A stretch of 11,593 nucleotides of DNA, taken from positions 1 through 11,593 of the forward strand of contig JADKAE010000043.1 of assembly GCA_016715405.1 (NCBI GenBank), read 5' to 3'. This stretch comes from Saprospiraceae bacterium. Lineage in GTDB: Bacteria; Bacteroidota; Bacteroidia; Chitinophagales; Saprospiraceae. Numbering within the stretch: the stretch's first letter is position 1; each line of letters begins with the position of its first letter. The notes below the pieces were generated by a model. The model ran no database searches. It saw only the letters and a list, made by a program, of their open reading frames with translations, and was not told the DNA's origin. Of this stretch, positions 1-7,029 are shown piece by piece. The translations under genes were made by a program, and so were the position numbers.

Positions 1-209
1 GCGCTTGAAATGCCGCTTTGTTTAACGTGTCCGGCACGTATGCCCCGACGGCAGCGGCGGCGACTTTTCTTTCATCGCATCGGGACCGTGCAATTGAACC
101 AAAACAGCGCGCGGATCAACCTGTTTATGCTTTCTGATTAATCCTACCATTACAGCGGCAGTCGCAGTGGCCTTCCGGGCATTATTACGTTCCTTCTACG
201 CAAACGTTT
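1..209 (+). pseudogene. Frame-broken upstream part of tail/knob protein
   Basis: No frame is open throughout, but successive pieces in different frames read like one phage tail protein. Frame 3 gives NVSGTYAPTAAAATF to about position 65, frame 2 then gives SFIASGP, and further on frame 2 gives INPTITAAVAVAFRALL up to about 206. Frame 3 then takes over as LYQPSGTGVVSHL. Two joins are repaired by adding one T to a T run (near 67 and near 207-211). The join between about 95 and 137 could not be rebuilt with confidence. This is probably the continuous 5' part of the next entry, with the true start outside the window. The repair is inferred. Confidence 0.5.
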
Positions 210-902
210 TTGTACCAGCCGTCCGGCACTGGCGTTGTGTCGCATCTTATCGGAAATCTTGGAATTGGAACCGGTACGACTTCGCCGGGCGCGAAAGTTG
301 ATGTTATCGGAAACGGTACAACGTCTTCGACATTCGGGCTGAAAGTATCAAATTCAACGCCGACTATTATTTTTTGCGTCCGGGACGATCAGCGGGTGGG
401 TATCCTGACAACTTCACCGGTGCTTACGGTGGATGCCATTGCCGCTACCGACGGTATCGGGCTGCCAACCGGCACGACGGCGCAACGTCCGAGCGTGAAC
501 GGGGCAATCCGATTAAATAGCACGGTAGGCGGGTTGGAGATAAGGGTTGGCGGGGCGTACTATCGTATAACAGGATCGACAACACCGACCATTGCGGCGG
601 GGGCCGCCGCTGGCACCGGTCCTACGGTTACGGTGGATTCCGGAAACGATCTGTGCCACCAGGTAACGGTAATAACCGGAACCAGCCCGACAACCGGCAC
701 ACTATGCACCGTGACGTTTAACCAGGCTCTAGACGCCGGATTATTTACTTTCGTAGTTTTTTCGCCGCGAAACGCTGCCACGGCGGGGGAGATAGCAAAG
801 TTTTACGTGGGCAGCACAGGAAACTCTTCCTACACTATTTCTTGCGCGGCGGCTCCGACGGCATCAACAACCTATATTTTCCACGTAATGGCAAAACAAT
901 AA
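210..902 (+). CDS. Phage tail fibre/knob protein, C-terminal part
   Basis: The open frame starts at a TTG that is probably internal, because coding similarity continues upstream through a frameshift; 230 residues are readable. The first 60 residues carry the NLGIGTGTTSPGAKVDV motif, a repeat common in phage fibre and cell-surface beta-structured proteins. A Gly/Thr-rich stretch at about residues 85-118 (LPTGTTAQRPSVNGAIRLN) is a familiar fibre linker. The last 105 residues, from TPTIAAGAAAGTGPTVTV, resemble a terminal beta-sandwich knob seen in Bacteroidota phage structural proteins; this is recognition by eye, not a search. It ends one base before the next gene, as expected for a late structural operon. 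A virion tail role is likely; the exact position in the tail is unknown. Confidence 0.75.
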   Translation: MYQPSGTGVVSHLIGNLGIGTGTTSPGAKVDVIGNGTTSSTFGLKVSNSTPTIIFCVRDDQRVGILTTSPVLTVDAIAATDGIGLPTGTTAQRPSVNGAIRLNSTVGGLEIRVGGAYYRITGSTTPTIAAGAAAGTGPTVTVDSGNDLCHQVTVITGTSPTTGTLCTVTFNQALDAGLFTFVVFSPRNAATAGEIAKFYVGSTGNSSYTISCAAAPTASTTYIFHVMAKQ

Positions 903-903
903 C

Positions 904-1440
904 ATGGCTGACTTTTCGCAAACCATAACAATCGTCGATAATGCCGGTACATTCTTCCGAGTTATTCGACGTGAATACGAAGACGGTTCGTATGAGGAAC
1001 GTTCTGAGCGGCTTGGTACGGCGCTGGTTGTGCAGCAAACGTATGCTGACACGCTTAAACAGCAGGCGCAAAGCCTTGCGTCCAGTGTGGAAGGTGTGAG
1101 CAAGAACAAAAAGGTTATCGGCGATATGAAAGACACCGACGACACAATAGCGACCGCTGCCGGTAGCCGACCAACCGACCTGATTACAACGGAACTGAAA
1201 GCCGACTTCGAAACATCGGGTTGGACAATTCGAGAAACGGAAGGCGGGGCGTTCGTGCCGGTTGTGTTCGTGGTGAACGCGCAAAACAACCTACGCTACA
1301 CGGTGAACGGCGCAGCGGCCAAAACGGCGGATTGTTTCGGCGCTGTTCTTCGCCTTCGCAACTACCCGACGACGGGAAACAGTACCGATATGTACCGGAT
1401 CAGCAACGGGAACTATATCAATTCCGACCGGTCGGTATAG
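904..1440 (+). CDS. Phage structural protein, unknown role
   Basis: The ATG lies one base after the previous stop, and 178 residues are readable. Residues about 1-40 are polar with mixed charge (TITIVDNAGTFFRVIRREYEDG). Residues 41-75 look helical, possibly coiled coil (ADTLKQQAQSLASSVEGV). The C-terminal half looks beta-rich. The stop at 1438-1440 is probably artificial: adding one C at GACCGG (about 1428-1433) extends the reading as NSDPVGIVIRRPGSTANATNNE and ends at TAA 1485-1487, which overlaps the next ATG as TAATG. The same overlap occurs at 1902-1906, which supports the repair. I do not recognise the family; a tail or baseplate component is inferred from its position. Confidence 0.75.
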   Translation: MADFSQTITIVDNAGTFFRVIRREYEDGSYEERSERLGTALVVQQTYADTLKQQAQSLASSVEGVSKNKKVIGDMKDTDDTIATAAGSRPTDLITTELKADFETSGWTIRETEGGAFVPVVFVVNAQNNLRYTVNGAAAKTADCFGAVLRLRNYPTTGNSTDMYRISNGNYINSDRSV

Positions 1441-1486
1441 TTATTCGCCGGCCTGGCAGCACCGCAAACGCAACCAATAACGAATA

Positions 1487-1904
1487 ATGGCAGGATTCGA
1501 CAATCGTCCGCAACTGGTTCCAATCTGAACGCCTATTATAAGGGCGACTACCGGCTACTTTGACGTTTACGTCGGGTGGTTCGCCGTAGTCTGCTGGCCA
1601 GCGCAACGGCAACGGTTACGATTTATGACAAAACCGGAACGTCGATACTTGCCCTTTCCAGCGGATCGGGACTGACGATCAGCGGGGCTGGCGGAACAAT
1701 CGCGCTTGCCATAACAAACGCCCAAATTGTGTTACTTGGAACACAACAGTATGATTACGAATTTATAGTAACACTTGCCAGCGGCGTTGTTTGGCCAATT
1801 CTGGATAGCGCATTTATTGTTTTCGAAGACTCAAACCGGCAGATGCCGACACAACAACAGCCATTTCCTCCCGTGGCGTCACCATCACAATAACACAAAA
1901 CTAA
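1487..1904 (+). CDS. Stand-alone paralogue of tail-fibre N-terminal domain (frameshifted)
   Basis: The sequence starts MAGFDNRPQLVP and then breaks; the longest unbroken piece is 1576-1893. With single-base repairs (A at CCAATC near 1529, C at TACCGG near 1550, an unclear event near 1590, C at AACCGG near 1840) it reads as one protein of about 139 residues. It then runs parallel to the first 115 residues of the next gene: YYKGD, TFTSGGS, SGSGLTI, GTIALAITNAQIV, YDYEF and VVWPILDSAFIV all have counterparts there. The repaired C-terminus, SRGVTITITQN, stops at TAA 1902-1904, overlapping the next ATG. The domain resembles the beta-sandwich found at the base of upper-baseplate or fibre proteins; an adaptor role is inferred. 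Confidence 0.65.
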
Positions 1905-2890
1905 TGGCTGAAATGGACTTGCGCCCGGCGGCGCTTCAAATGGTCGTTTATTACAAGGGCGACGTTTCTTGTACGTTCACATTTACGTCGGGAGGATCGG
2001 CGTACAACCTCACGGGGCATTCCGCCTCGTTCGTTGTTTCCGAAAAAAACGGCACGGCTGCGCTGTCTTTGTCCGGCGGTTCTGGCCTGACATTGGGCGG
2101 CGCTGCCGGAACAATTGATTTGGCGATAACAGACGCGCAAATCGTGGCGCTTGCTTCGCAGGAATACAACTACGAATTTTCACTCACCACTCCCGGCGGG
2201 GCCGTTTGGCCGATCATGGACAGCGTGTTTATCGTGTCGGAAGACGGGCAATCCGTGGTAGATGTTTCGGACGTGTCCGTATCGTTAGACGGCACCAACG
2301 TTGATGTTTCCGTAATTGCCCCCGGCGGTAGCGGATCGGGCGGCGGAACATGGGGTAGTATTACCGGCACGCTTTCCGATCAAACCGATTTGCAGGCTGA
2401 ACTGGATGGAAAATCGGACACCGGGCATACCCATATTATCGGGGACGTTACCGGACTGCAAACGGCCCTGGACGGAAAAGTCGATGAAAACGCGGCAATC
2501 GTCGCGGCGACAAAAACCAAAATCACCTACGATACCAAGGGACTGGTTACATCTGGGGCGGATGCCACAACGGCGGACATAAACGACAGCACAGACCGTC
2601 GATATGTCACCGACGCACAACAGACGGTTATATCGAACACGTCCGGCACAAATTCGGGGGACATTGCACTGGACGGTACGCCGGACTACATTACAATAAC
2701 CGGGCAAACGATTACACGTAACGCCGTTGATCTTACAACGGACATTACCGGAAATCTTCCGGTTGCGAACTTGAACAGCGGAACGGACGCGGATGGAACA
2801 ACGTTTGGCGTGGCGATGGGTTTGGGCGGCGGTTTCCGGCGGCCACGAATCAATCGGAAGGGAACTCCGCTTGCGCAGCGGTATTCCTGA
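1904..2890 (+). CDS. Large phage tail fibre, N-terminal segment
   Basis: This is the first readable piece of a fibre gene that probably continues to 5564. ATG 1904 is chosen because it overlaps the repaired upstream stop (TAATG) and matches the paralogue's start. Residues 1-115 are a beta-sandwich-like domain. Residues 140-150 are a Gly/Ser hinge, followed by TWGSITGTLSDQTDLQAEL at about 149-167, a very common fibre-shaft motif. A GHTH motif at 174-177 recalls metal-binding HxH motifs of long tail fibres. The shaft continues with DYITITGQTITRNAVDLT and LPVANLNSGT. Near 2804-2806 the expected TTFWRGDG needs one extra T (GTTTGG to GTTTTGG), after which the frame moves on, so the stop at 2890 is an artefact. 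It is a virion protein that likely binds the host surface. Confidence 0.85.
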   Translation: MAEMDLRPAALQMVVYYKGDVSCTFTFTSGGSAYNLTGHSASFVVSEKNGTAALSLSGGSGLTLGGAAGTIDLAITDAQIVALASQEYNYEFSLTTPGGAVWPIMDSVFIVSEDGQSVVDVSDVSVSLDGTNVDVSVIAPGGSGSGGGTWGSITGTLSDQTDLQAELDGKSDTGHTHIIGDVTGLQTALDGKVDENAAIVAATKTKITYDTKGLVTSGADATTADINDSTDRRYVTDAQQTVISNTSGTNSGDIALDGTPDYITITGQTITRNAVDLTTDITGNLPVANLNSGTDADGTTFGVAMGLGGGFRRPRINRKGTPLAQRYS

Positions 2891-3050
2891 ACTTCACCGG
2901 GGCGGGCGTGACCGTTACAGACGACAGCGGCAGCGATGCCGGTGGTAGATATTCCGGGCGGCGGCGGTGGCGCGGTTGAAATTATCGACATTACCTATGC
3001 CGACATGGCCACGGCTATCGGAGACGCCACGTTGACGCCGGGGCAGTTCA
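2809..3050 (+). pseudogene. Tail fibre, frame-shifted middle segment
   Basis: Coding continues in two further frames. From 2809 frame 1 reads WRGDG and then AATNQSEGN, FLNFTGAGVTVTDDSGSD. From about 2936 frame 2 reads PVVDIPGGGGGAVEIIDI, then YADMATAIGDATLTPGQF up to about 3050. These motifs are the usual linker between a fibre shaft and a downstream receptor-binding module, so I join this piece to the genes on both sides. The shifts near 2938 and 3050 each correspond to one extra or two missing bases, and the exact error cannot be fixed from the sequence. A separate small gene starting at ATG 2936 is possible but unlikely. Confidence 0.6.
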
Positions 3051-4757
3051 CCGATTACGGACGCGGCCGGAACAGACCTTGGTTTCATCTACCAAACAGT
3101 ACGGGACAACGAAATAACGGTATCTGGCACGGGTGGCTACCTGAATGCTGATTTTCAGGCGGTTGGCGATTACGACGGCGTTTTTGCACAGACGGGCATC
3201 AATCCCGGCACACAACTTGGTATTTGGCGGCCATCGTTCGAGGCGCTTACGATTGTTTATACGGCGCTAGACCCTGCTTATATAGACTATTTTACATCGA
3301 CAGGTCTGCTTGAGCCGGGCGAGATATATGTAGTACCTGGGGTGTTAGAAAAAGTATTTTACGATAGCGCCTCCGGCGTGTTCACGGTTGGCGAGACGAT
3401 AACCGGAGACGACAACGGCAGCACCGGGGTTGTGGTTTCGGATGATGGCGCGGGAACGCTTGAGGTTGAAAGTGTTTCAGGCGACTGGACAACAGAAACA
3501 ACATTCCAGGGCGATGTTAGCGCCAACACGGCAACCGCTACCGGTTACGATCCGGGAGTTCCGGAAAAAACGGGATCAATAATAGAGGACAATGGAAGCC
3601 GAATCTGGCTGATACCGGATCAACCGCTAACCGACGGAAATATCCTTATTGGAAACATTAACGGGTATGAGATTACAGTAGACGAATACCAAGACTCGCA
3701 GGGGCTTACGTTCACGGTTGGCGAGACGATAACCGGGGCAATAACTGGCGCAACCGCCGTAATCATGGCCGACGACGGATCGGCAGAGATGACAGCATAC
3801 ATGACTTCGCCGGGCGTTGCCTTCGATGGATCGGAGCGAATAGAAAACGGTAGCGGGGTTGTTGCTTATATGTTCGACGCTGCAACAGGCCCTACGATTG
3901 TGGAAGGCGACATTGTTATCTGGAATCTACTCCACTACCAACTCACTAACGCTGCGAACCTCGACGGCACCGATCCGGCGACAAATACCAGCGCTTACGA
4001 ACTGCTGGAAAAGGCGTGGGAAAACGTCGGGTACATTACGGCGTGGGATGTTTCGGAGTTCGATTTTACGGAAGAGGCCATAATCTACCGTCAAGATTTG
4101 CTCGGGAACATAGTTTTTGGTAGTGTAGGACAGCCAACATTTCAATGGGGTAACGATAGTTACACGGAAAACATATTGTTTAAGGACGCAAAAATAGAGC
4201 AACAAAATTCATTTGCGTCATTTCAAAAGTGCCTGCTTTATCCGGAATCATATATCAGCGGAAACATGCTGAACGCCGGTGTCCTTTTTTCATCCGTAAT
4301 CATGTTTTCCGGCACAAATATTTCAGATTGCAATTTTGGTGAGGATACGCGATTCAATAACAGTACAATATATCAGGGCGCATCTGTATCCAGCGTGGCT
4401 ACTGGAACAGGGTGCGCAATAGAAAATAACATTCTCGAAAACGGCGCTGTCTTAACCGGCATCACCGCCGGGGCCAATTGTATATTGTCTAATAACAAAA
4501 TACAGAATAACGCGAGAATGTCCGATATAATCCTTGGAGATAATGCGGAAATATCGGCTAATACACTACTTCCGGGGGCTGCGGTAGAACTTAGCACAAT
4601 CAACGGCGGCTTTACCACTAATATAGTTTCGGGATCATTCGCTGAAAACATAATTGCGGCGGGGGCTGTGTTTGACACAAACAGAATCGACTACAATGCC
4701 GTAGTATTTAATGTTATATTTCCGCTAATTCGTCGATCAGAAACAATGCTTTGTTGA
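3051..4757 (+). CDS. Large phage tail fibre, repeat and beta-helix segment
   Basis: The frame is open from about 3051 (ITDAAGTDLGFIYQTVRDNE) with no start codon of its own. A start at GTG 3342 is possible but would cut into clearly coding sequence. Two copies of an FTVGETITG module lie 110 residues apart, each followed by an acidic, Thr-rich beta region; this motif is common in marine and environmental phage fibres. From about 4020 the protein reads AWDVSEFDFTEEAIIYRQD and then enters an Asn/Ile/Gly-rich series with a period of roughly 20-25 residues (CAIENNILENGA, CILSNNKIQNNA, AEISANTLLPGA). This is typical of a parallel beta-helix. The stop at 4755-4757 is probably artificial: adding a G at CCGCTAAT (about 4722) gives NSSIRNNALLIAAEISNITT, which continues the helix. 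Confidence 0.8.
   Translation, partial: PITDAAGTDLGFIYQTVRDNEITVSGTGGYLNADFQAVGDYDGVFAQTGINPGTQLGIWRPSFEALTIVYTALDPAYIDYFTSTGLLEPGEIYVVPGVLEKVFYDSASGVFTVGETITGDDNGSTGVVVSDDGAGTLEVESVSGDWTTETTFQGDVSANTATATGYDPGVPEKTGSIIEDNGSRIWLIPDQPLTDGNILIGNINGYEITVDEYQDSQGLTFTVGETITGAITGATAVIMADDGSAEMTAYMTSPGVAFDGSERIENGSGVVAYMFDAATGPTIVEGDIVIWNLLHYQLTNAANLDGTDPATNTSAYELLEKAWENVGYITAWDVSEFDFTEEAIIYRQDLLGNIVFGSVGQPTFQWGNDSYTENILFKDAKIEQQNSFASFQKCLLYPESYISGNMLNAGVLFSSVIMFSGTNISDCNFGEDTRFNNSTIYQGASVSSVATGTGCAIENNILENGAVLTGITAGANCILSNNKIQNNARMSDIILGDNAEISANTLLPGAAVELSTINGGFTTNIVSGSFAENIIAAGAVFDTNRIDYNAVVFNVIFPLIRRSETMLC
3380..3406 (+). repeat. 27-bp exact direct repeat, copy 1
   Basis: It encodes the FTVGETITG motif of the fibre. 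An identical copy lies at 3710-3736, exactly 330 bp (110 codons) away and in the same frame. The sequences diverge immediately on both sides. Confidence 0.9.
3710..3736 (+). repeat. 27-bp exact direct repeat, copy 2
   Basis: This is the second copy of the FTVGETITG-coding repeat, in frame with copy 1. The conserved nucleotide core within otherwise diverged modules suggests domain duplication or recombination between modules. Confidence 0.9.
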
Positions 4758-4823
4758 TTGCCGCCGAAATTAGCAATATAACAACCGGAGAATCAAACGA
4801 GATTACTAATAATATCCCCGAAA

Positions 4824-5564
4824 ATGCCGGGTGATTACGGGCATAGAAACTGCTCTATTTCCCGCAACAAAGTCGGGCAGGGGGCCACGATTGGCGGCAA
4901 TATATCTCTATCTAACGGATGCGAAATAGTTGACAATTTTTTACAATCTAGCGCATTTATACAAGATATAGAAGCGCTAGATGTATCGTACATTCAAAAT
5001 AACGCAATTGGGCAAAACGCTGGCATATACAATATTGTTTTTACCGGAGTTAATGGGGAGATAAAAGAAAATGAAATAAGTGTAAATATTGGATTCGGAA
5101 ATAAAACAATTGGCGAAAACGTCGTCATTTCTGCGAATAGAATAGGCTTAGATTTTTCGGGAACACAAGTTTTCGCGGATGATTTTTTCATTGATGCGCG
5201 AACAATTATAAGTGGATTGTCAAATGCTAGTATAGAACTAGATATAACCGCCCTCACAACCTTGGATTGCCTTTCCGAAAACAATTACGTGGGCATTTTC
5301 GGCCTAACTAGCAGCAACGCTACCGAATCAATCGACACTATCACCAACCCGCCAACGCTGTTCCCGTTCACAATTCGCCCCGCTGCCGGACTTGTGTTGA
5401 CCATAACCGGCACGGCTTATTCCGGAATCGCTGCCGGGCAAATCGCGCTGAAGGCGACCGATTACACGCTTGACGGCGATAAGGGGGAGTACATTGTGTT
5501 AGAGATTGCACCGCTTGGAACGGGCGCGCTGATGAAAAAACAAGTTGTAAACGGGCTGATATGA
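4824..5564 (+). CDS. Large phage tail fibre, C-terminal segment
   Basis: This piece has the same frame as the 3051-4757 segment; between about 4722 and 4826 coding runs in frame 2, so two opposite shifts are needed. The apparent start (ATG 4824) is therefore internal. Residues 1-130 continue the Asn-rich beta-helix (CSISRNKVGQGATIGGN, EIVDNFLQSSAFIQDI, VVISANRIGLDFSG). The last 90 residues leave the repeat and form a terminal domain (PFTIRPAAGLVLTITGTAY, IALKATDYTLDGDKG). Total repaired fibre length is about 1220 residues. A C-terminal receptor-binding tip after a beta-helix is the usual fibre or tailspike arrangement, but no enzyme motif is visible. The stop overlaps the next start as ATGA. 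Confidence 0.8.
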   Translation: MPGDYGHRNCSISRNKVGQGATIGGNISLSNGCEIVDNFLQSSAFIQDIEALDVSYIQNNAIGQNAGIYNIVFTGVNGEIKENEISVNIGFGNKTIGENVVISANRIGLDFSGTQVFADDFFIDARTIISGLSNASIELDITALTTLDCLSENNYVGIFGLTSSNATESIDTITNPPTLFPFTIRPAAGLVLTITGTAYSGIAAGQIALKATDYTLDGDKGEYIVLEIAPLGTGALMKKQVVNGLI

Positions 5565-6040
5565 TACGGATACTGATTTTCGCAATACTGCTTTCTGCGT
5601 GTTCAACGCCGCGAAAACTCGAAACGGGGCGTGATTTCGAAAAGGCGTACCGGTGGCAACGGGCTATTGCCCCGGCGGCGCTATCCTTCGCCGGTGGCGT
5701 GTGCTACGGATTTCACGAAACAGTCGTGCATCATCCCGACCGCATCCCGGCGAACTGGAACAAACAATGGTGGGACAGCCGGCAGAGTTGGCGAAATAAA
5801 TACAAGGATGGAGACCCGGTAAACGGGCCGGCATGGTTCGGCGCCGAATATGTCACCTTTGGCCAGGACGCAAAACACACGTTTGCAACAGGGTACAGAT
5901 ATACAACGCTTGCCGCCGGAATATGTATAGGGCTTGGACAGCGGCGTCCGGCATGGCATTACGCGGCGGACATCGGGATTTCATTTGTTTGTGCTGCCGT
6001 TGGTTTTCACGGGATTTATTCCGGTTTTTTCAAAAAATAG
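5561..6040 (+). CDS. Phage lipoprotein, lysis-cassette neighbour
   Basis: The protein has 159 residues and its start overlaps the fibre stop (ATGA). Residues 1-13 are a hydrophobic signal sequence ending in the lipobox LLSAC, with Cys14 as the lipidation site, so the mature protein should be membrane-anchored outside the cytoplasm. Residues 65-85 hold an NWNKQWWDSRQSWRNKYK stretch; similar W-RNKYK-GD motifs occur in small uncharacterised proteins of Bacteroidota and their phages, as far as I recall. Two weakly hydrophobic stretches follow (about 113-125 and 134-150). It lies between the tail fibre and membrane proteins, which suggests a part in lysis (an outer-membrane spanin partner) or in virion-host surface interaction. 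Neither is shown by a motif. Confidence 0.75.
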   Translation: MIRILIFAILLSACSTPRKLETGRDFEKAYRWQRAIAPAALSFAGGVCYGFHETVVHHPDRIPANWNKQWWDSRQSWRNKYKDGDPVNGPAWFGAEYVTFGQDAKHTFATGYRYTTLAAGICIGLGQRRPAWHYAADIGISFVCAAVGFHGIYSGFFKK

Positions 6041-6047
6041 GCACGGT

Positions 6048-6068
6048 TTTCTATCTATTAGATAGAAA
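6048..6068. promoter_or_regulatory. 21-bp perfect inverted repeat before membrane-protein gene
   Basis: TTTCTATCTA and TAGATAGAAA flank a single central T. It fills most of the 36-bp gap between the lipoprotein stop and ATG 6077. It could be a protein-binding site or, in RNA, a 9-bp hairpin with a 3-nt loop just upstream of the start. It lacks a following T run, so it is not a standard terminator. Confidence 0.6.
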
Positions 6069-6076
6069 CGCCGGCC

Positions 6077-6400
6077 ATGACACCTAAAGAAGAAATGCAC
6101 CAGATTATTTATAAAGCCCTTGGCGACGGGCTGGCAAAATTGATCCGAAACGGGCTGGCATTTACGGTAATGTCCGGCGGAATTATCGGACTGTCCTTCG
6201 CGTTGTATTACGCGATTCTCGACAGCCGAACGCAAACCAAAGAGATCAAAGCGGAAATTCTGGTAATGAAATCCGAATGGGCCGCCGAACGAAACGATCT
6301 ACGCCGGGAAATTGCCGCGTGTGATTTGGAACGCCGGACGCTTGCCATCCGGGTGGCGGAATTGTCGGTGTTGGTCAATCGCAATCTTTCGAAACGTTAA
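6077..6400 (+). CDS. Membrane protein with coiled coil (i-spanin-like or holin accessory)
   Basis: The protein has 107 residues. An amphipathic N-terminus (1-24) is followed by one transmembrane segment at about 27-48 (FTVMSGGIIGLSFALYYAIL). A charged, heptad-like helix at about 50-102 (EIKAEILVMKSEWAAERND, CDLERRTLAIRVAELSVL) follows. A single N-terminal helix plus periplasmic coiled coil is the architecture of inner-membrane spanins, and the neighbouring lipoprotein could be the outer partner; this is inference from architecture and position only. The 3' three-quarters of this gene are duplicated at 6601-6832. The gene directly downstream in the ancestral arrangement is the holin candidate. 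Confidence 0.75.
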   Translation: MTPKEEMHQIIYKALGDGLAKLIRNGLAFTVMSGGIIGLSFALYYAILDSRTQTKEIKAEILVMKSEWAAERNDLRREIAACDLERRTLAIRVAELSVLVNRNLSKR

Positions 6401-6600
6401 CGTAAAAATTCATACTTGCGAGCAGCAACAGAGATCGGGGAGACGCGGTACTAGACACCGCAACCCCGGCAGTACAAGAAACAAAGTTTTGGCAGGGGAC
6501 TAACTTTTGGGTGGCTCTCACAATGGCCGTCGGTAGCCTTTGGGGGCTTTCCGAATCCGACGTATCGCCACTAGTTTCCGCCGTGTTCGGATTCGTCGGC
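6169..6600 (+). repeat. Tandem duplication, unit 1 (432 bp)
   Basis: It contains the 3' part of the coiled-coil membrane gene plus the 5' part of the holin gene. It aligns to 6601-7029 with only two visible differences: GCG at 6418-6420 against ATG at 6850-6852, and a 3-bp difference (TTTTGGGTGG here, TTTTTGG in unit 2). The unit boundary has only a trivial shared CGG. Confidence 0.95.
6418..6600 (+). pseudogene. Truncated holin copy without start codon
   Basis: From 6418 the reading matches the first 60 residues of the intact holin at 6850 (SSNRDRGDAVLDTATP onward), with WV in place of L at residue 31. The position of the initiator ATG is GCG, so the normal start is lost. At 6600 the homology ends and the frame runs into an out-of-frame piece of the upstream gene. 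A start at GTG 6511 would give an 81-residue chimera, which I consider unlikely to be functional. It is a by-product of the tandem duplication. Confidence 0.85.
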
Positions 6601-7029
6601 AATGTCCGGCGGAATTATCGGACTGTCCTTCGCGTTGTATTACGCGATTCTCGACAGCCGAACGCAAACCAAAGAGATCAAAGCGGAAATTCTGGTAATG
6701 AAATCCGAATGGGCCGCCGAACGAAACGATCTACGCCGGGAAATTGCCGCGTGTGATTTGGAACGCCGGACGCTTGCCATCCGGGTGGCGGAATTGTCGG
6801 TGTTGGTCAATCGCAATCTTTCGAAACGTTAACGTAAAAATTCATACTTATGAGCAGCAACAGAGATCGGGGAGACGCGGTACTAGACACCGCAACCCCG
6901 GCAGTACAAGAAACAAAGTTTTGGCAGGGGACTAACTTTTTGGCTCTCACAATGGCCGTCGGTAGCCTTTGGGGGCTTTCCGAATCCGACGTATCGCCAC
7001 TAGTTTCCGCCGTGTTCGGATTCGTCGGC
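6601..7029 (+). repeat. Tandem duplication, unit 2 (429 bp)
   Basis: It follows directly after unit 1 and continues into the full-length holin gene. The left flank of unit 1 keeps the intact coiled-coil gene and the right flank of unit 2 keeps the intact holin, as expected for a simple tandem duplication across a gene junction. Confidence 0.95.
6602..6832 (+). CDS. N-terminally truncated copy of coiled-coil membrane protein
   Basis: It encodes 76 residues identical to residues 32-107 of the protein at 6077-6400. The first codon is the methionine that is internal Met32 in the full copy, so it could still be translated as a short form keeping most of the transmembrane segment and the whole coiled coil, but lacking the amphipathic N-terminus. 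No ribosome-binding site is obvious upstream, because that sequence is the truncated holin. It may be expressed as a shorter isoform, or it may be an inert product of duplication or misassembly. Confidence 0.55.
   Translation: MSGGIIGLSFALYYAILDSRTQTKEIKAEILVMKSEWAAERNDLRREIAACDLERRTLAIRVAELSVLVNRNLSKR

Noticed and set aside
2800..4830. Programmed ribosomal frameshifting in the fibre gene
   Set aside because: Too many shifts in both directions are needed, and no slippery heptamer with a downstream structure was seen; single-base indels are simpler.
1904..5564. Diversity-generating retroelement acting on the fibre
   Set aside because: No reverse transcriptase and no template/variable repeat pair with adenine-specific changes is present; the only long repeat here is the identical 27-bp core.
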